From Porphyridium purpureum (lineage: Eukaryota > Rhodophyta > Bangiophyceae > Porphyridiales > Porphyridiaceae): DNA of 64,000 bases. A program made the position numbers and the translations under genes. The stretch spans positions 434,001 to 498,000 of the forward strand of contig VRMN01000001.1 of assembly GCA_008690995.1 (NCBI GenBank), read 5' to 3'. Below are positions 34,304 to 43,100 of this stretch, piece after piece. The stretch's first letter is position 1; each line of letters begins with the position of its first letter. The notes under the pieces were generated by a model. It did not search any database. It saw only the letters and a list, made by a program, of their open reading frames with translations, and was not told the origin of the DNA.

Positions 34304-36949
34304 CTAGCGCACGCGGATAAGCGTCAGCCCATCACGGATTGGAAGAAGTACAGAGTCCGTCCGCGAATCGTTTCTCACGTACACGTTAAAGTCATGGAGT
34401 GCGGCCGCAATTTTTTGTGCTTGATGAACTGATCGCGATCGACGCAAGTGGAGCGCATCCTTCACGCTCATCGAAGCTGCCGAGGAGGAAGTCCTGGACG
34501 ATTGCATCTCCTTCGACTCCTCACCGTATTGTTTCACCAGACCGCGAAACAATGTATTGTCCGCCGCGATCCAGCCACCGCTTTTGACGAGCTTCTTATC
34601 CAGCAGGAGGTCGTAGTAAGCCTTGTACTGCTTTTTGTTTGCATCCATATAAACAAGGTCAAACGATTTTGACTCAGACGCGAGCTGCGCTAGTGCGTCC
34701 TCACAATTTGTGACCATAAGCGTAATTTTGTCCTTGTGCGTCGACTGCTGGAAGAAGGAAGCAGCAGTGCTCGCCACCTCTTCATCGCGCTCAACGGTGA
34801 CTACCATTCCTTGTCCATTCGGCACGGCACTCGCTAGACACAACGTTCCGTAGCCAGTGAACGTACCAAGCTCGAGGACGGATGAAGCACCGATCATCCG
34901 CACAACACTATGCAAGTACTGCCCCTGCAAACTGCCGCTCATCATGTGCGTTCGCGATGCGAATGCACGCGATACGTGCGCCTGCATCGCGCTGAGCAGG
35001 TCTGTTTCTAGATCCTGCTGCTTGCTTACTTTCTGCGCGTATTCGGTGTCCCTTTCCAATTCAGCACCGGAATGTGACATGGACGCCATTCCATTATCAC
35101 CATCGCCTTCCGCCACAATGCTAGATGCGAGTGGAAACCTTGCCTTCGCTGCAGACACGCTCGTACGGCACGCCTCGGAACAGCAGCCTTGCATGCGCGC
35201 TGCGCAGTCCGGACACTGCACAAAAAGGCGCTTGTTGAATGGCCGATTGCACGATACATTTGCGCAATCCGTCTGCGTGTCACACTGCACTCCACATGTG
35301 TCACATTTCGCCAGCACATCGGCGCTCAATCGCTCGCCAATGCGCAAATCAAACACAAAATTTACGCCCTTAAACATGCTCTCGTATCCCGGATTCTCGC
35401 GAAGCATGCGTGAGTAACTCACAATGCCGCCTTTTAGGCGCTTCACGTTGGTGAAGCCCATCTTCTGTTCTAAATAAGCACCAACCTTTACGCAGCGAAT
35501 TCCTCCGGTGCAGTAGGTCAGGATAGGAGCATTCTTGTCCGTGTCCTTCAGCTGCGTTTCCAACCATTGCCAAGTGTCCCGAAACGTGTCTGTGTCCAAC
35601 GCAATCGCTCCTTCAAAGAGGCCCACTTCGCTTTCGTACCTGTTGCGGCAATCCAGAACCATGGCAGGCTCGGATCCGTTCTGCCTCGCCACGAGCGCAC
35701 GGTGCCAGTCCTGAGCCTCAATTTCGGTGCCATTGTGTTCCTTCCAGTCAATTTGCTCGATGATGGCGTCGTCCAAACCATCCTGCAGCACTTTTTCGCG
35801 CGTCTTAATGCGCAGGTCTTGGAATGCAGACTCGCTATACGATACCCGAGTGTCCTTATTCAAGAAGACACCACGAATTTCGTGGGGCATGGCGTAGTAC
35901 TCAAAGGCCTCTGCAGTGGCTTGGTCAGCTTCGCCCGCGCACTGAACCCCTTCCACGCCCATGTCGCGGACAAACTCGGCCAAATTCACCACGGGTACAC
36001 AAAACTGCGCGTTGATTCCTTCGCGCGCTACGTAGATACGTCCTTTCACACCGTAGAAAGACCAGACCATGCGAATTTGTCGCACAAGCTCCTCTGGGTC
36101 GCGAACATCCACAAAGCGATAAAATGAGATAGTTTGCACTTGGTGCTCCGGGTGCAAGGCGTCATGCTGCGCACGCGCAGCCAAGTCGAGAAAGTATTGC
36201 GGTACTGATGGCGGGGATGGCGCTTTGAGCTCCTCCAGGGGCTCCAGTACAATGCCGACGTTGCTCCCGGGCGTTCCAAGCTGCTCCGGTGGGACCGACG
36301 AGAACACTTGTTCCAGCAACTGCTCGTACGTCTCAATGGGAGGTTGTCCCTCCGAGGCGCGAATACTGAAGGAGTGGTCGTCACGCAAGACGCACCCGTA
36401 GTGCGGATCGGACGAGAGAGATGGAAATAACGTCAGTAGCTCCTCCCTGATGCGAGTGCGGAAGCTTTCCAAGGACGCACATTCTTGGTGGAGCAAAAAC
36501 ACACGCGTCCGCTTGACGCGGGTTCCAAATATACCCCACCCGCCACCTTGCTTCATGCGCGGATCCTTCAAGTAGTCGCGCGCGTCGTGCAGACCTATGC
36601 GGTATGGCATCGCGACGCGAATGCCGATCAAGCGGCCGGCTGCGCGCAATGCGTCCAGCTGCTGCTTCCTCTGCAAATTCGCCTCATGCATCACCCGCTG
36701 CCTCTGCCTCCGCAGCTGCTTCGGCGTTAATCTCAGCTCATCCGCCTCGCTTTCCCGCGAGCCGCGCGACCGCGCATGCCCTTCATTCAGCACACACCGC
36801 ACCACATTCGTGCTCACACACACCCCACGCCACCGCACCACGCGCGCGCGCGTGACCTCCCGAATCGCATCACATCGCCACCATTCACGCGCGCACGCCG
36901 CGCGCGCCCCGATTCCCTGCACGCCTCCACCTCCCACTCCCACAAACAT
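34304..36949 (-). CDS. TrhO rhodanese (tRNA U34 hydroxylase) fused to TrmR/YrrM-type O-methyltransferase
   Basis: 881 residues from the ATG at 36947-36949. Residues 1-210: basic leader and a unique region. Residues about 225-330: the TrhO N-terminal domain (FYRFVDVRDPEELV, GVKGRIYVAREGINAQF). Residues about 390-510: rhodanese with VLDCRNRYESEVG and active-site TYCTGGIRC. Residues about 530-600: the TrhO Cys-rich end (CDTCGVQCD, CPDCAARMQGCCSEAC), probably zinc-binding. Residues about 640-880: class I SAM methyltransferase of the CCoAOMT/YrrM group (VLELGTFTGYGTLCLA, FDLVYMDANKKQYKAYYDLLL, DNTLFRG, final DGLTLIRVR). TrhO makes 5-hydroxyuridine at tRNA U34; TrmR methylates it to 5-methoxyuridine in Bacillus. 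The fusion should do both steps, probably in an organelle (inference). It faces the previous gene's 3' end (131 bases). Confidence 0.9.
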   Translation of the reverse strand: MFVGVGGGGVQGIGARAACAREWWRCDAIREVTRARVVRWRGVCVSTNVVRCVLNEGHARSRGSRESEADELRLTPKQLRRQRQRVMHEANLQRKQQLDALRAAGRLIGIRVAMPYRIGLHDARDYLKDPRMKQGGGWGIFGTRVKRTRVFLLHQECASLESFRTRIREELLTLFPSLSSDPHYGCVLRDDHSFSIRASEGQPPIETYEQLLEQVFSSVPPEQLGTPGSNVGIVLEPLEELKAPSPPSVPQYFLDLAARAQHDALHPEHQVQTISFYRFVDVRDPEELVRQIRMVWSFYGVKGRIYVAREGINAQFCVPVVNLAEFVRDMGVEGVQCAGEADQATAEAFEYYAMPHEIRGVFLNKDTRVSYSESAFQDLRIKTREKVLQDGLDDAIIEQIDWKEHNGTEIEAQDWHRALVARQNGSEPAMVLDCRNRYESEVGLFEGAIALDTDTFRDTWQWLETQLKDTDKNAPILTYCTGGIRCVKVGAYLEQKMGFTNVKRLKGGIVSYSRMLRENPGYESMFKGVNFVFDLRIGERLSADVLAKCDTCGVQCDTQTDCANVSCNRPFNKRLFVQCPDCAARMQGCCSEACRTSVSAAKARFPLASSIVAEGDGDNGMASMSHSGAELERDTEYAQKVSKQQDLETDLLSAMQAHVSRAFASRTHMMSGSLQGQYLHSVVRMIGASSVLELGTFTGYGTLCLASAVPNGQGMVVTVERDEEVASTAASFFQQSTHKDKITLMVTNCEDALAQLASESKSFDLVYMDANKKQYKAYYDLLLDKKLVKSGGWIAADNTLFRGLVKQYGEESKEMQSSRTSSSAASMSVKDALHLRRSRSVHQAQKIAAALHDFNVYVRNDSRTDSVLLPIRDGLTLIRVR

Positions 36950-38082
36950 CTCCCACTCCCACCTTCCTTCCCCCTTGCCTGTTCTCTGCTCCCGACCTTC
37001 CGCCGCCGCTACCGCGCACACAAACTGTTTTTTTTTTTTTTTTCTGAACCGGTTTCAAACTGTACTCTAGTGTACACCAAATGCATATCAAGTTCCCCAT
37101 TTTCTCTTATCGTACTTCTAGGGTTCCTCCGTTAAAAATTCGTGGAGAATGATGGGTCGGTTAACGGTTAACACGTAGTCGTTAAGCCGTTAAACTGGTA
37201 ACTGATAAAGGGTGTGGCTCGAGAACAGGAAAACGCCGCGCTGCGCGTGTCGGCCGGCGACACGAGCCATCGGATAAAAAGTTTCTGTTTGGCTTAGAAG
37301 CTGCGCGCGAAACTGGGCGCAGAGCGCGACCGCGGCGGTTGTCGGTACGGAGTGCCAGTTGGAATGGTTCTACGTTTAGAACTTGATCAACTCGTTGGAT
37401 CGGGTGTTTGCAATTGGCGAAGCGAGGTTTCCCAGAATTCCACACATGACGATCACACAGCACAAACTGTACCTTTGCTGTACTCATTTCATTGTTAATT
37501 ATGTGTTTTAAATAATATGAAAGTTGTAATAAAAAAGATCTTATTTAATATTCATATTTTAATCTCGTGCGACGCGAGCGAGCTTTTGTGCGGGGCCTGC
37601 TTCGAGCGCAGTGTGGGGTGTGGCATGCTGTGCGTCCGTGTGTCGAAGCGAGTCGTGGCGGGTTGCGTGTGCCGGCGGTCTGCATGCTGCCGTGGCACGG
37701 TGATCGCGTGTCGCCAAGCTGGCTTGGAAGGTCATTGCACGCGCTTCCATTCTTTTCAAAGTGTCGAGAGAAAAAGGGAAAAGACCTCTGAATCTCGCGT
37801 TCTCGGCGCCGCCGCGCGACGAAGAACGACAGCGCTCGGTAACGTGCGCGAGTCGGTGTGTCCTATCGATCAGGGCTGCAGCGAATCCGAAATCACGCGC
37901 TGCGTGACACGTGCGCGTGCCAGATTTCGTGGGCACAAACACTGCCAAACTTCAGCGGGAAAAAGTTCGCCTCCAAGCCGCGACGAGGTGGCTGTCTTAT
38001 CGGCAAGCATTGTGCGGTTGGACCCGGGAGATACAAGCAAGACGTGAGGCAGAGAGACGAAACGAGAGAGGGTGAGTTTACA
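36950..38082. promoter_or_regulatory. Divergent promoter region of the TrhO fusion and PFK-2
   Basis: 1.1 kb. Pyrimidine-rich DNA at 36950-37000 (purine on the fusion gene's sense strand), a T16-like run at 37028-37043, an inverted TGTAC-containing stretch at 37060-37076, a TAGGGTT telobox-like site at about 37119-37125, and a cluster of GTTAA/AACGG motifs at about 37158-37200. For PFK-2, a GA-rich stretch lies at 38046-38072. No supported gene; frames at 37500-37950 look incidental. Confidence 0.45.
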
Positions 38083-39807
38083 ATGAAGAAGGTGGTTTCA
38101 TATAATGACGTGACGGCATTCACGGCGGAGCCGCGGTCGGCAGGAGATGTGGGAGGCGCGGCAGACAGCGCGGTGGAAGGCAAAGTCGGTTTCGCTGGTA
38201 CGTTGCCAAGGCCAAAGCCGGTAGGTGTAGTTGGGATGGACGGTTGGGCGCTGGCCGAATCCGGTGGTGATGGTCGTCGCGCGGCAGATGGGTCAGACTC
38301 CGCGCGATCGGACGCGTTGGAACAGATCGTGAGCCCGCCGGTGCAAGTGAAGAACCAGATTGAAGCGCAAATGCGCGTGCAGCTGCATGACTTTTCACTG
38401 AGCGATCCCGCCACCGCCGCGAGCGCCGCTATCGGGTCGGTCGCAGTCACGGCGACGAACGGATTGAGCGCGGCGGAGCAGGCGATGCAGAGTATGGCAG
38501 CGTTTTCGACAAGAAAAGTGGTGGTCGTCATGGTGGGGCTGCCAGCCAGGGGCAAGACACACACGGCCAAGTCACTAGAGCGCTACTTGAACTGGCTCGG
38601 CTTCATGACCAAGGTCTTTAATGTCGGCGCGTTGAGACGGGAATTGGTGGGCGCCGAGCAAAAGGCGGACTTTTTTGATCCGCACAATGCTGAAGGCGCT
38701 GCGGCGCGAAAACGAGTCGCGGCACTTACACTAGAGCGAATGATCGAGTGGCTGCTAGCGGACAGTGGCGGGCGTGTGGGAATTTACGACGCCACGAACA
38801 CCACACGCGAACGGCGCAAGGCTGTGCGGATTCGGCTCGAAACGGAAAACATTCGCGTGTTATTTTTCGAAAGCATGTGCACTGACGAGGCCATCGTGAA
38901 CCGCAATATTTTGCAGACCAAACTCTTCAGCCCAGACTACGCACACGCGTCTGCCGAAGACGCCGTGGCCGACTTTAAGCGTCGTATTGCGCATTATGAG
39001 GAAGTATATGAGACGCTAGACGCTGACGAGGACTGTGCATACATCAAGAGCGTGAACGTGTCTTCACAACTGATCCTCAACGATATCCAGGGTTACTTAC
39101 CGGGAAAGATCGCAGCGTTCCTGCTCTCTGCGAACATTTCGCCACGATGCTTGTACCTGTCAAGACATGGCGAGTCCGAGTGGAATCGTTCCGGTCAGCT
39201 TGGTGGTGACCCGCCGCTCACCACTCGTGGTCGCATCTACTCCATACGCCTTGCTGAGTTTATGGCGTCCGAGTTCACAAACAAGGGCAAAGATCTGCCC
39301 CTGGTGTGGACGTCGCAGCTCCAACGGACACGCCAAACGGCTTCGAGCATACCCGGGATGACCATCTGCTGGCGGGCGCTGAACGAGATTGACGCGGGAA
39401 TGTGCGAAGGAATGACATACAAACAAATTGAACAAACGCGACCGGATATTCACGAAGCGCGCAAGCGCGACAAGCTGCGCTTCCGCTATCCTGGAGGCGA
39501 GAGCTATGTAGATGTGATTCACCGGCTCGAACCAGTCATTCTCGAGATTGAGCGTACGCAGGAGCCGCTTCTTATCGTCGCACACAACGCCATCATCCGG
39601 TCGATCTTTGCTTATTATTATGGCATTGAGCAAAGCAAGGTGCCACACATTGACATTGATCTACACACTGTTTATAAGCTCACAACGCAAGCGTATGGTT
39701 GCAAGCTTGAGAAGTTTTCATTTGACGTTGACGGCAGTGAATACAACAACAAAACACCGGAAGCGTCTCCGAGAGCCGCGTCCGTACCCAGCCCTGTCAT
39801 ATTGTGA
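38083..39807 (+). CDS. 6-phosphofructo-2-kinase/fructose-2,6-bisphosphatase
   Basis: 574 residues from the ATG at 38083. Bifunctional enzyme that makes and breaks fructose 2,6-bisphosphate, the signal that sets glycolysis against gluconeogenesis in the cytosol. Residues 1-145 are an Ala/Gly-rich regulatory extension, as in plant forms. Kinase half: P-loop GLPARGKT at about 151-158, FNVGALRRE, YDATNTTRERR and the VNRNILQTKLFSPDY region. Phosphatase half: SRHGESEWN at about 359-367 with the phospho-accepting His, PPLTTRGR, TSQLQRTRQTA, the catalytic Glu in NEIDAGMCEG, and AHNAIIRSIFAYYYG with the second His. All key residues for both activities are present. The sense-strand GA tract ends 10 bases before the ATG. 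Confidence 0.95.
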   Translation: MKKVVSYNDVTAFTAEPRSAGDVGGAADSAVEGKVGFAGTLPRPKPVGVVGMDGWALAESGGDGRRAADGSDSARSDALEQIVSPPVQVKNQIEAQMRVQLHDFSLSDPATAASAAIGSVAVTATNGLSAAEQAMQSMAAFSTRKVVVVMVGLPARGKTHTAKSLERYLNWLGFMTKVFNVGALRRELVGAEQKADFFDPHNAEGAAARKRVAALTLERMIEWLLADSGGRVGIYDATNTTRERRKAVRIRLETENIRVLFFESMCTDEAIVNRNILQTKLFSPDYAHASAEDAVADFKRRIAHYEEVYETLDADEDCAYIKSVNVSSQLILNDIQGYLPGKIAAFLLSANISPRCLYLSRHGESEWNRSGQLGGDPPLTTRGRIYSIRLAEFMASEFTNKGKDLPLVWTSQLQRTRQTASSIPGMTICWRALNEIDAGMCEGMTYKQIEQTRPDIHEARKRDKLRFRYPGGESYVDVIHRLEPVILEIERTQEPLLIVAHNAIIRSIFAYYYGIEQSKVPHIDIDLHTVYKLTTQAYGCKLEKFSFDVDGSEYNNKTPEASPRAASVPSPVIL

Positions 39808-39849
39808 TGACTGAACACAGAGCTCTTGCTAAATCGAACATTTTATCCA

Positions 39850-39869
39850 TGTAGAGAGAGAGGGAGGGA

Positions 39870-39900
<31 letters not shown>

Positions 39901-39915
39901 GGCGAGAGAGAGAGC
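39850..39915. repeat. (GA)n microsatellite
   Basis: A near-pure GA run with a few GGGA interruptions in the 293-base spacer between two converging genes (PFK-2 and TAF1). Here it is at 3' ends, not in a promoter. Confidence 0.9.
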
Positions 39916-40031
39916 GAGTCGGCGTGGACATGGGAGCTCATCACAGTCAGGTTTGGCCAAATTAGGAATTCGCCGCGTTCGCCGAACCTGGCGTACCTTG
40001 ATACAGGTGGCGTAGAGCAATCTGTTCCGCC

Positions 40032-40106
40032 GATAGGGCAAGGAATCGAACCTTGTTCCTTTTACGTCAAAACGCTCACAGGATGAAATCCACCTGGACC
40101 CTACGC
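40032..40106 (-). other. tRNA-like element with perfect T arm, unresolved
   Basis: On the minus strand CAAGG-TTCGATT-CCTTG forms a perfect T arm containing GGTTCGATTCC, a consensus Pol III B box. The next seven bases, CCCTATC, can pair six of seven with CGTAGGG that overlaps the TAF1 stop codon. A 4-bp CAGG/CCTG arm lies where a D arm would be. No valid anticodon arm can be drawn and the D loop lacks the normal pattern. It may be a degenerate tRNA, a tRNA with unusual introns, or chance. Confidence 0.3.
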
Positions 40107-43100
40107 TGGAGGCTGCTTCGGAGCAGAATCCGGAGCGTGCGTCGATGCCAAGCCACTATCAGGCGTAGTTCCTTCTGCTGCGGAGGCATCCAGTCCATGT
40201 GCACGCACTGCCTCGGCTTCGGCTTTTGCGCTGTGCTCCATTTCCTGCTGCCTGGCAAGCTCCGCCTCGGCGTCGGCGATGGGTTGCGCTAGCGCCGCAA
40301 CCTCTTCCTCAGCAGTTTCCCGCAACAAGCGCGCATGCTGGTTCACCCACTCAACATCTGGAGTCGTGTTGAACTTTTCAGAATTGAGCTGGAGCAATCT
40401 GAAATCCGCCAGAAACTCGGCAGCGGACGAATACTTGAAATTCTTGCAGTTCTGACGGATCAGATTGAGGTACATTTGATCCTGCACATGTTCGCCATAG
40501 TTAGGTACGAGCTTGGTATTAACAGGCTGCGTCAAGTCGAGCCCAGTCCCCTTTGGACGCGCGAGATTCTTGGGATCCGCGTGGACTGGAGGAATTTCGT
40601 CGGGCCGCAATCTCTTGATCAGAAATGGCGTTGTGCTTGCAATATACCCCTTTGTTTCACGTACAACACGTTCCACACCTTCCAGGATGCCGTTCAGTTC
40701 AACGCGGGCGTCGCGTCGTGCGCGACGTGATGAAATCTGCTTGACGAGCGGCGCGTTTGCACCAGCCCCTGTGCCAGTAGCAGCGTAGCTGAAACCGGGT
40801 GACGACCGTTTGCGCGGCCCATTTAGATCAGACTCGTCCGCGTACTGCGATCGCCGCCGCTTCAGAGCGGCAGCGTCCTTTGAATTGGCGAGATTCTTTG
40901 TGTCAATGCGGATCTTACCGGAACCTCCTCCCGAGCCCAATTTGATTTTCACGCGTCCGTCTCCACCACCCGCGCCTCCTTCATCACCACTGCCGCTTTG
41001 GCCTGGCAAGCGAGGCGTGCCAACGTGAGCAGGCGGTGACGCCCTGATGTCGGTTCTACTCTTGGACTTTGTCAATGCGCCTAGACCTATGCTGACCTTG
41101 AGAGATGGGGCCTTTGTCAACGCGTTCTCGCCCGCAGTCGAGGCTTTCGTAGCTCCAGCTCCACCTGTACTGTCCGTAGCGCCGATTTGTGCAACGCCCT
41201 TTGCTTTGGCCTCCTTGCGCTGCTTCTGTGCAAGGATCTTCTCGATTTCTTTCTCGTCCGTTACATACTCGTACTTCTTCTCCTTCCGATTTCCGTGCTC
41301 ATCCTTGATCCACCGCACCACTTTCAGTCCTGTCATGGGCGCACCGCCAATGAGTACAGTCTTCTCCTTATCCTTCGGCTTCTTCTCCTTGCGGCTAACT
41401 TTCTTCTTGATCCCGGGTGCCGGCGACCCAGGACCGCCCGGAGTACCACCATCAGATCCTGAGGGCGCTCCCGCGCCAGCTCCAGCCCCTGCGGCCGAGC
41501 GCGCTCGTTGTTCGGCCAGCATCTTAAAAAGTTCCTCGGCATCTTCTTTGTCCCCTCCAGAGTGCTGCGCTTTGCGAACAAGCGAAATCTTGACACCGCC
41601 AGGCCCGCCGCCGGTGCCCTTGACTTTCACTTCATGCCCGCCGACGATCGTAGTGACAGGCTGGGGCGGCTGCGAAGCAGACACGCCAAACGCAGATTCC
41701 GGTGAGGTTTGCGCAAGCAAAAGTGCAGCAGCACGCGCGTCTGCAGCAGCCTGGTCTTCTGCGGCAGGCAGGCCGCTCACGTCGCCCATGAGAAGCGCAC
41801 GTAACTGCGTCTTCAAAGGGACGTACTGTGCAATGGCTGCGGACAGATCTGCAGGTTGCTGGTCTTGTGCTGCACCCGCTGACGCTGCTGCCGCTGCTGC
41901 CGCAGCGGCAGCGACGCTGGGAGCAGCAAGCGACCGTTGTTCCTGCTTCGTCAGCACACTCGCGATTGCAGAAGCAAAATCCTTGTCAAAGCCGAACGAG
42001 TTGTTGTTTTGCACACCTCCCGCTGTACCTGAAGACGACCCTCCAGTTGTGCCGGAGCTCCCGCGATGATGACCCGCGGACGAAGCCACTACATTCGAGG
42101 CGCGTTTAATGCACAGATCACGCAGCAACGCTCTGCGCGCATCTATGCCAGCGGGCATTTTCTTCGCCGACACGCGAAAGAACGACTGGAGCAGCGTCAG
42201 CAGCTCGGGCGCAGCCAAATTGTTAATGCGCGCCTCAACAGACAGGCCATTCCGTGAGAGCACAAAACCTGAGCACAACTCCATTGCATGTCGGGTGAGA
42301 GCAAGCTCGCGAGCAAGCTCCTTGCGCTGCGCTCGCTGCGCACTGATCATAAGCGATGTCCGGTACCACTGAGTGCTCAGCAGCTGCTGACGTATAAACT
42401 CACCCACTGCCACACCTGCCGCCAGGCCTGTCTTGGCGGCGGCCTGCATAATGTTGCCTTGCGCTGTCGGATGCGTAAAGATGCGGATACCTGCTCGATT
42501 TAGTGTCTCCCATCCGGCTTCCATAGCCTCAAAGGCAGCGGTCTCTTCCGGAGTAACCGTACGCAGCAATTCGGCCTCCAAAGTGCTCAGCCCGCGAGCT
42601 GGTTCGTTGAGCTGGTACAAGCCGCCATCAAAGATGGTCAACTCCTTGAGCGTCTTGAGCAAGAAAGTATCTGAGCAGCTGCGCTTGCGGCCAAACGCCT
42701 CAAACACGTGGTTCTTCCGCAAAGCGGGCGTCACCACACCCTTCTTCTTCTGATTAGAAAACTGCCGGAGCATCCACAGCAGCACCCGCTCTTTGGTGTA
42801 CTTTTTGCACCGGTCTGTATTCGGGGCCATAACTTCGACGCGCGGCTCGCACTGACCCACTGAGAGTACCATGTCGATCTCACGTACATACATGACGTCT
42901 TGCTTCTTCACGACTAAGAAGTCGCAATGGCTCACCTCGATCGGATTCCCCTCGTGCACCTTGTCTTGACTCCGGCTCAGGCTCTGATTCGGGCCGCCCG
43001 GCAATGAGCAAAGTGCGGCCGGCGCCGCAAAGAGTGAGGACTCGAGAGCCTGAATCTCGTGCATCGGCGGGTCCGTATGGTCGCGCGTGTGTCCGGCCAT

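Noticed and set aside
37517-38047. A 176-codon plus-strand frame upstream of PFK-2
   Set aside because: Cys/Arg-rich with no domain, and it sits in the promoter region of two divergent genes.
38066-38083. GTGAGT just before the PFK-2 ATG as a possible splice donor
   Set aside because: The conserved domains are complete in one frame after the ATG, and no acceptor is needed. Probably part of the leader.
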